Positions 16,997 to 27,400 are shown, counted from the first letter of the stretch. The stretch is DNA of 59,798 nt from an uncultured Bacilli bacterium (GCA_949841325.1 CATKZK010000005.1:1-59798), one strand, 5' to 3'. Program-made: numbers and translations. Notes: generated from the sequence alone by a model not told the origin.

Positions 16997-17659
16997 TTAC
17001 TTTAATAAATCGGGGCGATTCTTTTCTGTTTTTTCTAAAGCACTTTTTTCTCGCCATGCGGCAATTAATTTATGATTCCCACTGATTAATACATCAGGAA
17101 CCTCATGTCCTTCAAAGACTGGAGGTTTTGTAAAAACGGGATAATCTAAACCTTTTTCATTGAAAGACTCCTCTTCTATACTTTCTTTTCTTATTACACC
17201 ATCAATAAGACGAACGACTGCATCAGCAACAACCATCGAAGGAAGCTCTCCTCCCGTCAAGACATAATCACCTATCGATACTTCTTCGTCAATATAATAA
17301 AGAATACGCTCATCAATTCCCTCATAATGACCACAAATTAAAATAAGATGTTCTCTTCGAGCATATTCTTTTGCTTTACTCTCCTTAAAGGTTTTTCCAC
17401 TAGGTGTCAAAAAGATAATATGTGATTTTTCCGTCTTTACAGAACGAATGGCTTCGACAACTGGTTCTACCATCATCACCATTCCTGGGCCCCCACCATA
17501 AGGGGTATCATCGACTTGCTGATTATTCAATTTAGAAAAATCACGAATATTCACAATATCAAATTGAACAAGCTTTTTTTCTATTGCTCTTTTTATAATA
17601 GAACTTGATAAAAAGCCCGTAAACATTTCAGGAAAAAGAGTTAAAATACTAATTCTCAT
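16997..17659 (-). CDS. trmD: tRNA (guanine37-N1)-methyltransferase
   Basis: SAM-dependent methylation of G37 next to the anticodon, preventing frameshifting. 220 residues. The SPOUT trefoil-knot signatures are visible: TPYGGGPGMVM, HIIFLTPSGKTF, LILICGHYEGIDERI and EVSIGDYVLTGGELP. The start overlaps the rimM stop by four bases (ATGA), so translation is coupled. Length is slightly below Bacillus TrmD (about 243), with a shortened C-terminal domain ending at KNRPDLLK. Confidence 0.97.
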   Translation of the reverse strand: MRISILTLFPEMFTGFLSSSIIKRAIEKKLVQFDIVNIRDFSKLNNQQVDDTPYGGGPGMVMMVEPVVEAIRSVKTEKSHIIFLTPSGKTFKESKAKEYARREHLILICGHYEGIDERILYYIDEEVSIGDYVLTGGELPSMVVADAVVRLIDGVIRKESIEEESFNEKGLDYPVFTKPPVFEGHEVPDVLISGNHKLIAAWREKSALEKTEKNRPDLLK

Positions 17660-18144
17660 AGCATCAACTCCTTCACCTGTATCGTCACCTCTACTTGTCT
17701 TTTCTCTTTAAGAATTTGCTTGATAAAAGATCCATTTCTCGGAATATAGTAATGAACAGCGTCATCTTTTACTTCAAACAAAGGATTCCTTCCCTCTTGA
17801 TAATCGACAATTGTTCCCAAAAACTCTCCTTCACACACAATCTTGTATCCTATCATTTCTTGAAGAAGTACTTCGTCTTTTTCTAAGGCAAGTTCCTCTT
17901 TATCGATGTAAACATCACACCCTTTTAAAGGAAGAACTTGATTAATATTATCGTAGCCTTCTAGTGTAAGCATATCAAAATTTTTATGTACTCGATAACG
18001 TTCAATTGTATAGTTTTCCCCTTGAATAAGAATAGAATTTCCCAAAGCAAAAGCGAGATCTTTTCTCTCAAAATCACTCATAAGACGAATCTCGCCTTTT
18101 ATCCCATGTGTATTCACAATTTTTCCTATCCAAATTTTTTCCAT
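17656..18144 (-). CDS. rimM: Ribosome maturation factor RimM (16S processing)
   Basis: Assembly factor for the 30S head, binding S19. 162 residues with the N-terminal beta-barrel signature GKIVNTHGIKGEIRLMSDF and C-terminal PRC-barrel features (LLQEMIGYKIVCEGEFLG, GRNPLFEVKD, YIPRNGSFIKQI). Ribosome site GAGG. First gene of rimM-trmD-unknown; rpsP, which often precedes it, is absent here. A TATAAT at 18166-18171 may be its promoter box. Confidence 0.95.
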   Translation of the reverse strand: MEKIWIGKIVNTHGIKGEIRLMSDFERKDLAFALGNSILIQGENYTIERYRVHKNFDMLTLEGYDNINQVLPLKGCDVYIDKEELALEKDEVLLQEMIGYKIVCEGEFLGTIVDYQEGRNPLFEVKDDAVHYYIPRNGSFIKQILKEKRQVEVTIQVKELML

Positions 18145-18174
18145 AACATGCCTCTTATTCCCTTTATTATAATA

Positions 18175-18858
18175 TTACTCAGGATCGATTTCAAGTATAT
18201 TGTTGCAGACTAAATTATCATAAATATTTTGCTTTAGCGCGTATTCTTCCTTTGTATTAATCGTATACCCAATAACCATTTTATCCTCTTTTAACTTTTT
18301 TACACGACGATCACTTAACAACTTGATATTGATATTAACAAAATCATACTTTTTAAAAAAATAATTCTTAGTTAAATTTTTTCGATTAATTAAATAACCC
18401 GTAATATAGTTAGGACGATTTTTATAAAACCATTTAAGGGTACGAATATGAAACGATTGGACGGCGAAATCCCCCTTGTATTCATCTAAAATTATCGCCA
18501 CTTTTTTTTCTAAAAGCCTTTTTGAAGTGATTGTCTTTAAATCGATCAAAACAGGTACACTTCCAGCAACAAGATCTAGCACTTCTTCTAACGTAGGCAC
18601 TTGATATTTAGCAATATAACATAACTCATCATACGTAATTCGTTCAATATTTCCCTCAACATGTAAAAGTCTTTCCATATTTTGATCATGAAATACAACA
18701 CATGTCCCATCACTTAAAAGACGAACATCAAATTCGATTATATATTGATGTTTAATAGCTCTTTGAATGGCACTAATTGTATTTTCATAAATTCTTTTAT
18801 TATCATAAATTCCCCGGTGGGCAATTAAACGTGTCTTTAAAAAATGTAATTCTTTCAA
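18175..18858 (-). CDS. Glycerophosphodiester phosphodiesterase
   Basis: Hydrolyses glycerophosphodiesters to glycerol-3-phosphate and an alcohol. 227 residues, TIM-barrel family: LIAHRGIYDN (catalytic His and Arg), YENTISAIQRAI (Glu), IEFDVRLLSDGTCVVFHDQNM (Glu/Asp metal ligands and second catalytic His), PVLIDLKT (later Asp/Lys strand). No signal peptide, so it acts in the cytosol like UgpQ. It begins with TTG at 18858, seven bases after GGTGA. A TATAAT with extended TGG lies at 18876-18881, leaving a leader of about 10 bases. Confidence 0.9.
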   Translation of the reverse strand: MKELHFLKTRLIAHRGIYDNKRIYENTISAIQRAIKHQYIIEFDVRLLSDGTCVVFHDQNMERLLHVEGNIERITYDELCYIAKYQVPTLEEVLDLVAGSVPVLIDLKTITSKRLLEKKVAIILDEYKGDFAVQSFHIRTLKWFYKNRPNYITGYLINRKNLTKNYFFKKYDFVNINIKLLSDRRVKKLKEDKMVIGYTINTKEEYALKQNIYDNLVCNNILEIDPE

Positions 18859-18937
18859 TTTTCTTCACCTTACCCATTATACCATGTTCTTCCCATCTGA
18901 GTAAATGAAGTTTCCCTTTAAATTTAATGAAATAAAA

Positions 18938-18971
18938 AAGAAAAATCAAAGGCCAAAGATGCTTTGATTTC
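18938..18971 (-). terminator. Terminator of the der-to-rRNA-methyltransferase operon
   Basis: Minus-strand stem AAATCAAAG...CTTTGATTT followed by T-rich sequence, between the SpoU methyltransferase and the phosphodiesterase gene. Confidence 0.82.
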
Positions 18972-19675
18972 TATTCATAAAAATGATGTAGAAGAATACT
19001 GGTAGCCATTGCTACATTTAAACTTTCACAAGCAGGATTCATAGAAATGTGAATTTTTTCATGAGCATATTGGGAGACCTCATCAGATACTCCTGCCCCT
19101 TCATTACCAACAATTAATCCAAAAGGCTTTTTTACTTTCACTTCTTTTAGTGAAGTTCCCTCTAAAACATCCGTTGTATAAAACGTCATTTCCTGTTCCT
19201 TACTTTTTATAAAATCTCTTATATCAGTCACTATATAATTCATTCTAAAAAGCATACCTTCACTGGAACGCAATACTTTCGTATTATATACATCCACTGT
19301 ATGAAAAGAGGCAACAATCGTATCGATTCCAAAGGCAACAGCACTTCTAATAATAGTTCCTAGATTCCCTGGATCTTGAAGACCATCAAGAAGCAAAACA
19401 TTTCCTTTTATCTCCCGCGAATCCATCATTTTACATACAGCAAGAACCGTAGGTGGTGTTGTAAGTCCTGAAAGCTTTTTCATCACTTCACTACTTACTT
19501 GTGTGGCATTTTCACGTTCCTCTAATGAAAAAAATTCTACAACTTCTCCATGTTTTAAAGCTTCTTCAACCAGATGTTCTCCTTCGATGATAAACTGATG
19601 CATCTTGTCTCGATATTTCTTCATCTGCAATTTAGCAAATTCTTTTACTCGTTCATTTTGTACAGATGTAATCAT
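18971..19675 (-). CDS. SpoU/TrmH-family RNA 2'-O-methyltransferase
   Basis: Probably a 23S rRNA ribose methylase. 234 residues: an N-terminal substrate-binding domain (MITSVQNERVKEFAKLQ) and the SPOUT knot with motif 1 VLLLDGLQDPGNLGTIIRSA, motif 2 PFGLIVGNEGAGVSDE and motif 3 HISMNPACESLNVAMATSILL. These are the family's SAM- and RNA-binding segments. Last of a four-gene overlapping operon with der; the ATG overlaps the previous stop. Closest type appears to be RlmB/YsgA-like; the exact base cannot be assigned. Confidence 0.92.
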   Translation of the reverse strand: MITSVQNERVKEFAKLQMKKYRDKMHQFIIEGEHLVEEALKHGEVVEFFSLEERENATQVSSEVMKKLSGLTTPPTVLAVCKMMDSREIKGNVLLLDGLQDPGNLGTIIRSAVAFGIDTIVASFHTVDVYNTKVLRSSEGMLFRMNYIVTDIRDFIKSKEQEMTFYTTDVLEGTSLKEVKVKKPFGLIVGNEGAGVSDEVSQYAHEKIHISMNPACESLNVAMATSILLHHFYE

Positions 19676-20289
19676 TCTCTTAGCTCCTTCCTTGCTTCTT
19701 TATATCTTGGGTAATGAGCTTCTACACATTCCCAAAATTGTTTTGAATGGTCCATATGGGAAAAATGCGAAAGCTCATGAACAATTACATAATCAATGAG
19801 ATAAGGTTTCTTATGAATTAAAAGAGAATTTAAAGTAACAGTCATACTCCCTTGATTACAAACACCCCATCTACTTTTCATCTTCCGAATTCGAAGGCGA
19901 AATTTAGGAAGAGAGGCAAAGGAATTTTTATATAAATCCAACCGACTTTGAAAATAAGGGAGTGCATGTTTTTCTAAATAGGCGTTAATATCATCTACAG
20001 ATGGTCCAAATGCCATATTCCCTTCAAACATAACTTTTTTATAATAGACAAAATCCATCTCTTCTCCTAAATAGAGGACTTTTTCCACCCTTTCATTTCT
20101 TTTTTTCGCTTTTTCCCACATTTTCTCAAGAGATTTACGATTTTTTTCTAAGAGTTCATCGATCATCTTTTTTGTCACTTTCTTTGAACAAGTCACATAA
20201 ATTTGCATTTCCTCATTAATCCGAAAATAGATATTTTTTATTTTCTTATATTCAACGATTACTTCTACTTCATGTCCATTTAATTCCAT
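19672..20289 (-). CDS. YgjP-like (DUF45) zinc metallopeptidase
   Basis: 205 residues. The C-terminal half carries the zinc-protease motif HELSHFSHMDHSKQFW (HExxH plus a third His), and the preceding SRWGVCNQGSMTVTLNSLLI matches the YgjP/WSS1-like family. The N-terminal half is a strand-rich domain (VEVIVEYKKIKNIYFRI). The start at 20289 follows GGAGAG; an ATG eight codons earlier lacks such a site. Cellular role in the family is poorly defined. Part of the der operon. Confidence 0.87.
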   Translation of the reverse strand: MELNGHEVEVIVEYKKIKNIYFRINEEMQIYVTCSKKVTKKMIDELLEKNRKSLEKMWEKAKKRNERVEKVLYLGEEMDFVYYKKVMFEGNMAFGPSVDDINAYLEKHALPYFQSRLDLYKNSFASLPKFRLRIRKMKSRWGVCNQGSMTVTLNSLLIHKKPYLIDYVIVHELSHFSHMDHSKQFWECVEAHYPRYKEARKELRE

Positions 20290-20293
20290 TCTC

Positions 20294-21145
20294 TTATTCT
20301 CTCCATAATTCATACATATTTTTTAGTTCTTCTTTTGTCTTCCCCACTCCATACTGGAAGGTTTCTTTTACATTCTTCCAGGAAATATCAAGTTCGCTTT
20401 TAATTGAATCAAAATCTTTTTTTAATGTTTCACATTGCTCTTTATCTTCCTCACAAAGGGTATTAACAAATTGTAAATACTGGGCAATTAATTTTGTCTT
20501 CATGGAAGTAATTTTTTTATCCACTGTTTGCTTATATTTTGGAAAGTGTTTTTCAATCTTATGATCTATCAATAGTAGATAATATACCACTTTCGCTTTT
20601 GAAGTATCTTTCAACTCAGCAAATGTTACACCATTGATTTTTCCTTCAAAAAAAACAAAATCAATCATCTCATTTACAAAGGTTTTCGCCTCTTTAGATA
20701 TCTTTTTTGAAGAGCCATCAAAACTTTTTTCAAACTGCTTGATTTTGGCAAGAAGATTTTCTTCTTGTTTTAAGGGAAGTGTCGTATGTATTTCTTCTTT
20801 CTTTAAAGATTCCTCTGATACGACCGTTTTTTTCATTTCTTCAGCACCCACTAAAACTCGCACTTCATTTGGCGTAATACTCTTGAATTCATCATCAAAA
20901 TAAGTGACTAAAATAAAATCTCCCTTTTCTAGTGGTTCTCTAGTATTGATTAACCATTCTTCTGTTTCTGATACAGGAATCACTTTTACATATTCCTCTG
21001 TTGTCTCTAAAACAGTGGCATAAAGTGTATTTACAGTCTCTTTCTTTTTATCTGACTGAAAGGAAACTTGATGAATAAGAAAAAAAGCAAATCCGCCAAT
21101 AAGAATAGTAAAGAAAAAGAGAACACTAAATGTTCGTTTTTTCAC
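20294..21145 (-). CDS. Membrane-anchored hypothetical protein
   Basis: Not recognised. 283 residues, GTG start overlapping the der stop (GTGA). One N-terminal transmembrane helix (FSVLFFFTILIGGFAFFLIH) and then an extracellular region: a small beta domain (about 40-100, NTLYATVLETTEEYVKVIPV, GDFILVTYFDDEF) and a helical, lysine/glutamate-rich C-terminal part with a cysteine pair (LCEEDKEQCETL) that could form a disulfide. Held in the der-DUF45-SpoU operon by overlaps on both sides. Confidence 0.72.
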   Translation of the reverse strand: MKKRTFSVLFFFTILIGGFAFFLIHQVSFQSDKKKETVNTLYATVLETTEEYVKVIPVSETEEWLINTREPLEKGDFILVTYFDDEFKSITPNEVRVLVGAEEMKKTVVSEESLKKEEIHTTLPLKQEENLLAKIKQFEKSFDGSSKKISKEAKTFVNEMIDFVFFEGKINGVTFAELKDTSKAKVVYYLLLIDHKIEKHFPKYKQTVDKKITSMKTKLIAQYLQFVNTLCEEDKEQCETLKKDFDSIKSELDISWKNVKETFQYGVGKTKEELKNMYELWRE

Positions 21146-22455
21146 TTTTCTTCGCCCCGATTCTTAAATTGTAAAATGATTGGACTACCTTCTAAATCAA
21201 TCGATTCTCTTATCTTATTTTCTAAATAACGTCGATAAGAAAAATGAACAAGAGATTTTGAATTCACATGGAAAGTAATTTTAGGTGGCTCACTGCCTGT
21301 TTGATTGACAAAATAAATCTTTAATCTTCTTCCCTTGTAAGATGGTGGCTCGTGTAGCGCAACGGCATCCCTTATAATATCATTTAAAACACTCGTTTTT
21401 ATTTCCTTTGTATAAGAAGAATGAGCCTTGATAACGGCAGGCATAAGCGTATGAATACGAGTTTTCATCATTGCCGATAAGAAAATAACAGGGACATAAG
21501 GAATAAATTGAAACTCATTTTCGATTTTTTTCTTCCATTCTTTCATAGCTTGATCTTTATTTTGAACGGTATCCCACTTATTGACAACTAAGACAATGGC
21601 TTTTCCAAGTTCTAAGGCGTAAGATACAATATGCTTGTCATGTTCAATAATTCCCGCATAGGCATCTAATACCACTACACAAACATCACTTCGCTCCATT
21701 GCTTTAAGACTACGAATTAACGAATACTTTTCAATGTTTTCATAAATTTTTCCTTTTTTACGCATTCCTGCAGTATCAATGACTAAGTAATCTTGATGTT
21801 CATAGGTAAATCTAGAATCGTTGGAATCTCTTGTAGTTCCTGCAATATCAGAGACAATTTGTCTTTCACTTCCTAAAAGAGCATTGACTAAACTACTCTT
21901 CCCCACATTAGGTCTTCCAATCACCGAAAAGCGAATTGCTTCATCTTTTGGTTCTGTAAGGTAAGGAGAAAAGTCATGTACTATCTCATCTAATAAAACA
22001 TTGATATTGCGTTTATGTTCTGCAGAAACAGGAATAATAGGATCAAAGCCTAGTTCATAATAGGCATATACTTTATCTTCATGTACTTTATCGTCAATTT
22101 TATTTAAGGCAACAATGACTCTTTTTTTACTACGTATAAGTAAATCTCTTACAGCTATATCATTAGACGTAATTTCTTCTTTTCCATCGACGACAAAGAC
22201 AATCACATCTGCTTCTTCTATCGCTATTTCTGCTTGCAAACGAATATTTTCATTGAATGTCGCATTTTCTAAATCAATTCCTCCTGTATCAATAAGAGAA
22301 AATGATGTATCTTTATAATTTACAATTCCATAAAGTCGATCTCTTGTTACACCAGGTAAATCATCAATGATGGCTTTTTTTTCTCCAATAAGGCGATTAA
22401 AAAGTGATGATTTTCCCGTATTAGGTCGTCCAATCAAACATACAGTTTTTCGCAT
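21142..22455 (-). CDS. der: GTPase Der (EngA), 50S ribosome assembly
   Basis: Essential double-GTPase. 437 residues: first G domain with GRPNTGKSS, DLPGVTRD, DTGG and NKID; second with GRPNVGKSS, DIAGTTRD, DTAGMRKKG and NKWD; then the KH-like C-terminal domain (PPSYKGRRLKIYFVNQ, LENKIRESIDLEGSPI). All switch and specificity motifs are intact. Strong GGAGGGAG ribosome site. First gene of a tight operon der-unknown-DUF45-SpoU. Normal length. Confidence 0.98.
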   Translation of the reverse strand: MRKTVCLIGRPNTGKSSLFNRLIGEKKAIIDDLPGVTRDRLYGIVNYKDTSFSLIDTGGIDLENATFNENIRLQAEIAIEEADVIVFVVDGKEEITSNDIAVRDLLIRSKKRVIVALNKIDDKVHEDKVYAYYELGFDPIIPVSAEHKRNINVLLDEIVHDFSPYLTEPKDEAIRFSVIGRPNVGKSSLVNALLGSERQIVSDIAGTTRDSNDSRFTYEHQDYLVIDTAGMRKKGKIYENIEKYSLIRSLKAMERSDVCVVVLDAYAGIIEHDKHIVSYALELGKAIVLVVNKWDTVQNKDQAMKEWKKKIENEFQFIPYVPVIFLSAMMKTRIHTLMPAVIKAHSSYTKEIKTSVLNDIIRDAVALHEPPSYKGRRLKIYFVNQTGSEPPKITFHVNSKSLVHFSYRRYLENKIRESIDLEGSPIILQFKNRGEEK

Positions 22456-22490
22456 TGTTCTCCCTCCTTTTTATTGCTCTTATTTTAACA

Positions 22491-22516
22491 GAAAAAATCC
22501 CGTTTGGCAAACGGAA
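22491..22516 (-). terminator. Terminator after the prepilin gene
   Basis: Minus-strand stem CCGTTTG/CAAACGG followed by six T, immediately after the prepilin stop and before der. Confidence 0.85.
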
Positions 22517-23116
22517 TTACTTGCGAAGTCTAGGATATTCTTGCCCAAGTGTTGGAGTATTGCTTACGACATCACACTTTGCTTTATCAAATGTCGTATA
22601 AACACGGTTATATTTATAATAAACGTATACATAGCACTGATTAATAATATTGTTTGTATGAGGATTAATGACAATATCATTGTAGTTTTTCTTTTCTTCA
22701 TCTGTCGAACAATTCAGACAGACATCTTTTTCATCATATTCTAAGTCATGACTGCCAATTAAATCTTCAACAGTTGTTCGAATACACCAGTACTCGTTTT
22801 CTGAAAGAGAGGCAGATTCACTATAGGTTTTAGGAATATAATCGATGCCCTTAATTGTATCTCCTTCAATTTGTAGTTTACAAGTATGATGACTTGATGT
22901 GTTTTCTATATCCATTCCTGTTCTTACAAAAGCCAAATTGGTCTGTCCATAACTTGAAGCGGCTTGTTCAATTAATTCAATCTTTGTGTCATAAGCTTTC
23001 TTTTTCACATTTCCTGCTAGTTTTAAAGAGGCTGGAAGGGCAATCGCTAAAAGTAAACCAATGATAACAATAACCGCTAATAATTCTACTAATGTAAACG
23101 CATTTTTCTTCTTCAT
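22517..23116 (-). CDS. Type IV prepilin-like protein
   Basis: 199 residues. The N-terminus is a canonical class III signal: a basic KKKNA leader cut before F, then FTLVELLAVIVIIGLLLAIA, with the Glu at +5 of the mature chain and a long hydrophobic polymerisation helix. The globular part holds several Cys (HHTCKL, YWCIRT, DVCLNCST, NQCYVY, KAKCDV) that may form disulfides. It stands as its own unit, with a terminator on each side and a probable promoter at 23129-23157. A major pilin or pseudopilin of a type IV pilus/competence machine is likely; the PilB/GspE-type ATPase lies at 28136. Confidence 0.88.
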   Translation of the reverse strand: MKKKNAFTLVELLAVIVIIGLLLAIALPASLKLAGNVKKKAYDTKIELIEQAASSYGQTNLAFVRTGMDIENTSSHHTCKLQIEGDTIKGIDYIPKTYSESASLSENEYWCIRTTVEDLIGSHDLEYDEKDVCLNCSTDEEKKNYNDIVINPHTNNIINQCYVYVYYKYNRVYTTFDKAKCDVVSNTPTLGQEYPRLRK

Positions 23117-23145
23117 TTTTATCTCTCACCTATTATAAATTCTAA

Positions 23146-23181
23146 CAAAAAACAAAAGAATTGTCTATAAATTCTCTTGTT
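23146..23181 (-). terminator. Terminator after ysxC
   Basis: Minus-strand arms AACAAGAGAATT and AATTCTTTTGTT (one mismatch) followed by T-rich sequence. The right arm overlaps a possible prepilin promoter (TAGACA, 17 bases, TAGAAT). Confidence 0.72.
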
Positions 23182-23207
23182 TTCAAAGTGGGCTTGACAG
23201 AACCTTT

Positions 23208-23798
23208 TTAAACTTCTTCTAAATAAGAGCTTAGAATCGAATAAAGTTCTTCTCTTCCCTTTTTAGTTACAGAGGAAAAAATTACAAGTTTATCATTTGG
23301 CATTAATTTTAGGGATTCCTTTAGATTTTTCTCACATTTGTCTTTTTGACTGGCCTTCACTTTGTCAAATTTTGTTGCGACGACAACAGTTGGCAGTTCA
23401 TAATATTTTAAAAAATTATACATTAAGATATCATTTTCTGTTGCTTTATGACGAAAATCAATAAGTAAAAAGACACATTTTAAATTTTCTCTAGTGGTCA
23501 AATATTCCTCAATCATAAGACCAAACTTTCTCTGCTTTTCTTTAGAAACATCGGCAAATCCATATCCAGGAACATCTACTAAATAAAAAGCATTGTTTAC
23601 AAGATAAAAATTAAGAGTTTGTGTTTTTCCTGGTTTTCCTGAAGTATGAGCATAATTCTTACGACCTAAAATTGTATTAATAAAACTACTTTTTCCAACA
23701 TTACTTCGTCCACATAAGACAAATTCTGGCAAACCATCTGTTGGATACTGACTTGTTCTAACCGCGATAGTCTCTAAATTTGAAGATTCAATTTTCAT
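23208..23798 (-). CDS. ysxC: Ribosome biogenesis GTPase YsxC/EngB
   Basis: Small essential GTPase for 50S assembly. 196 residues with P-loop GRSNVGKSS, G2/G3 region GKPGKTQTLNFYLV and DVPGYGFADV, G4 TKFDK and G5 FSSVTKKG. Ribosome site GAGGGGAG. A TATAAT at about 23823 is a likely -10 box. Single-gene unit, terminator at 23146-23181. Confidence 0.97.
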   Translation of the reverse strand: MKIESSNLETIAVRTSQYPTDGLPEFVLCGRSNVGKSSFINTILGRKNYAHTSGKPGKTQTLNFYLVNNAFYLVDVPGYGFADVSKEKQRKFGLMIEEYLTTRENLKCVFLLIDFRHKATENDILMYNFLKYYELPTVVVATKFDKVKASQKDKCEKNLKESLKLMPNDKLVIFSSVTKKGREELYSILSSYLEEV

Positions 23799-23905
23799 AA
23801 TATTCTCCCCTCACTTGTCCTTATTATAATAGATTTTTGTTTTCTTTTCAATTCATACATCACATTATTTTTATCAAAAGGCTTTCAAAAATAAGGAGAA
23901 TACGT

Positions 23906-23911
23906 TATAAT
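23906..23911 (+). promoter_or_regulatory. -10 box of recU with a very short leader
   Basis: TATAAT lies only 15 bases from the recU ATG, with a weak TTTCAA 17 bases upstream. The start of transcription would fall at or next to GGTGAT, leaving room only for the ribosome site. Confidence 0.55.
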
Positions 23912-23926
23912 GGAAATGGTGATACT

Positions 23927-24493
23927 ATGTTTTATCCAGGTAATAAAACAAAGGAATATAAAAAGAATATCAACTATGCCAATCGTGGAATGGATCTAGA
24001 AGATATGATTAACCAAAGTAATACTTATTACTTAAGTGAAAATCGAGCAGTCATCTATAAAAAACCGACACCCATTACAATCAGTGAAGTGAGGTATCAA
24101 AAAACAGAAAGAGTCATTACGAAGGCGTATTTTAGAACCCCTTCTACACTAGATTATAATGGTTTATATAGAGGCATATATTTGGATTTTGATGCCAAAG
24201 AGACTAAAAACAGGACTTCATTCCCTCTGAGTAACTTACATCACCATCAATATGAACACATAAAAAAAGTGATTGAACATGGGGGTATTTCTTTTTTAAT
24301 TATCTACATGAATGGCTTATTTTTTTATTTAGATGGGCATGATATCATTGATTTTATAGAAAATTCGACAAGAAAAAGCATTCCCTATTCGTTTATCGAA
24401 ACGAATGGACATCCAATAAAGCAAAAAATAAGACCTCGTTTAGACTATTTAGAAATTATTGATACACTTTATTTTAAGGAGGGATCTCATTGA
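23927..24493 (+). CDS. recU: Holliday junction resolvase RecU
   Basis: Cleaves four-way junctions in recombination and chromosome segregation; the Firmicutes counterpart of RuvC. 188 residues starting at MFYPGNK, after GGTGAT; the start is fixed by the NRG segment (NYANRGMDLEDMI) being near the N-terminus as in the family. The nuclease core is GIYLDFDAKETKNRTSFPL (acidic ligands plus Lys) followed by HHHQYEHIKKV. The 3' end overlaps the PBP start (TTGA). recU-ponA linkage is conserved in Bacilli. RuvA/RuvB are also in this window. Confidence 0.93.
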   Translation: MFYPGNKTKEYKKNINYANRGMDLEDMINQSNTYYLSENRAVIYKKPTPITISEVRYQKTERVITKAYFRTPSTLDYNGLYRGIYLDFDAKETKNRTSFPLSNLHHHQYEHIKKVIEHGGISFLIIYMNGLFFYLDGHDIIDFIENSTRKSIPYSFIETNGHPIKQKIRPRLDYLEIIDTLYFKEGSH

Positions 24494-27400
24494 CAACAAA
24501 GAAAAAAACAACCAAGAAGAAAACAAACTCTTCCCCAAAATTGCCGCCAACAAAACAAAAAAAGAAACTAAACCAAGAACTTATTTTAAAATATGGGCAA
24601 ATCTTTTTACATTTTATTGTCACTTTTTTTGTAACTTTGCGTAAAGTTTCCTTAAATTGTGTAAAAAAGATTAAAAAAAGGAAGAGAAAACAATATAATA
24701 CTGTTAGACAACGCACGGATTATTCAAAAGAAAAAAGCAATACCCTAAAAGATAAGGAAGAACAAACACCTGTTTTGCTCTCCTACCAAGGGATTAAAGG
24801 AATAAAGAAAATTCCTATTTTCTTTAAAAATAGAATAAAGGTGATGAAATACGATATGAAAAAATTTAAGAAAAAATTTAAATATGGAACATTAAAAGAT
24901 AAACTGCTGATTATCTTTATGATTGGACTTATCTCGATTATCTCCATTGGTATTTGTTTTTGTGGATTTATTATCCTAAATGCTCCAGAAGTAAATGAGG
25001 AAAGACTCTATAAAAATAATTCGACCATTCTTTTAGATGCTGAGGGTAATGAATTTGCAAGACTTGGTCTTGAGAACCGCGAGAAATTAACCTATGATGA
25101 ACTTCCTGAGGTTTTAATCGATGCCATTGTTGCAACAGAGGATTCGCGTTTTTTCCAACACAATGGAATCGATTTGGCCCGTTTTATCAAAGCTTCTTTT
25201 GGACAAATTCTTGGAAATTCTAATGCAGGTGGTGGTTCGACACTTACGATGCAAGTTTCAAAAAATGCAGCAACCAATCGAAATGCTCACGGTCTTGCAG
25301 GAATTATCCGAAAATTTACCGATATCTATCTTTCTGTATTTGTCTTAGAAAAACAATATACAAAAGAACAAATTATGGAATTTTACGTTAACATACCTGA
25401 TTTAGGTGCACGCGCATTTGGTGTAGAACAAGCCAGCCAAATCTATTTTGGAAAATCTGCAAGTGATTTAAACTTAGCCGAAGCAGCAATGATTGCGGGG
25501 TTATTTCAAGCTCCTACAGCCTTTAATCCATATGCGCATCCAGTCGCTGCGGAAAACAGACGAAATATTGTATTAAATCTGATGTACCGTCATGGGTATA
25601 TTTCTGAACAAGAACGTGATGCTGCTAAAGCAGTTCCTGTAAAGAGTCTACTTGTTGGGCAAAAATCAAGTGTCAATAACTATCAAGACTTTATCGATAC
25701 ATTACATTATGATGTTATTAATAAAACAGGAGACAATCCAAATTATGAATCGATGATTATTCATACGACCTTAATGCCAAAGAAACAAGATGTTGTCGAT
25801 AAAATTATGAGAGAAGGTGTAAAAAACTTCCGTTGGAAAAACGATAAAGCTCAAGCAGGTATTGCTGTTATCGATGTCGATACGGGTGCTATTGTCGCTG
25901 TTGGAGCATCTCGTGATGAAGCCGCACTTGTTACAAACTTTGCAACAGAAGTTCCAAGACAACCTGGTTCCACCGCTAAACCAATTCTCGATTATGGTCC
26001 TGCCATTGAATACTTAAACTGGGGAACAGGTCAAACCATTATTGATGAAAAGTACTCTTATTCAAGTGGTACAAGCATCAAAAACTGGGATAATAAATTT
26101 AAAGGAGTCATGACGATTAAAACAGCTCTAGCACAATCTCGAAATATCCCTGCTCTCTTTGCTTTCCAACAGACGACCAATGAACAAAAAGCTGAATTTG
26201 CAGCAAACTTAGGTTGGAGTCCAGAGACAAATGGCAATGGAACGATTTTAGAATCTTGCTCGATTGGTGGATTTGACGGTGTTACTCCTGTTCAATCAGC
26301 TGCAGCATTTGCTACATTTGCACGAGGCGGAACTTATATTGAACCCTTTACATTTACTAAAATAGAATACGTTGATACTGGCGAAGTTTATGAAAATAAA
26401 CCAAAAAAAGTCGTTGCAATGAGTGAAGAAACCGCATACTTAATCAATGTTATCTTAAAATATGCGGTAACGAGTGGACAGATTGGTACAGGTTCTATCA
26501 GTGGAACAGACATTGCAGCAAAAACAGGAACATCAACGATTGATGCATCAGCTAAAAAAGCCTATGGTATCAAAGCAAATATTATTGGAGATTCTTGGGA
26601 AGTTGCTTACTCTCCTGATTATGCCATATCAACATGGTATGGATATGAACCGCGTATTAGTAAAGACTATTACTTAACAGGAACAGAAGGTGGTAATGCC
26701 CGTAAAGAGTTTACCAAAGCTTTAGTAAAAGGTATTATGGAAAAAAATTCACGATTTAAGAAGCCAAAAGGTATTGTCTCTGCAGAAATCGAATTAGAAA
26801 CTGATCCAGTACAACTAGCAAGTGCACATACACCAAAAGAATTAAGAAGTACAGAATATTTCAAAAAAGGTGCTGCTCCAACGGATGTATCATCACGTTT
26901 TGACACTTTAGCAAATCCAAGTAATTTGAAATACTCTTCTACTGCTTCTTCGGTTACCTTATCATGGGATGCAACTCCTACGCCTAAGGCCATTGATCAA
27001 AATTACTTAACAGAGTATTTTAACAATTCTAAAATATATAAACCATGGGCTAATAACTACTTAAATAAACGCATAAGTTATAACAATTCGACATTTGGAT
27101 CGTTTGGATATCGAGTCTATTTAAAAAATGCCTATGGCACCCAAGATTTAGGATTTACAACAAATACGACATTCACAACCAATGTACAATTTGATGCGAC
27201 GACAACCTTTATCGTCAAATCATCTTACCAAAAATTTACGGCAAATCAATCGACAGGTATATCTGTAGCTGTTGCTCCAAATTCACAGAGCAATAACAAC
27301 GTACCATCGACAACAAATCCATCACAAAGTACTACAGCTGCTGCTTCAAACTTGAATATTTATTATCTAGGTCCTCAATGTTCAACTGTTGATGATTATA

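Noticed and set aside
22517..23116. Prepilin as part of a comG operon.
   Set aside because: It is a single-gene unit bounded by terminators, and no comGA/comGB relatives adjoin it; the ATPase is 5 kb away on the other strand.
24491..24493. Possible Mycoplasma genetic code (UGA as Trp).
   Set aside because: TGA ends recU, gerM and xerD at the expected lengths, and tryptophan is encoded by TGG throughout.
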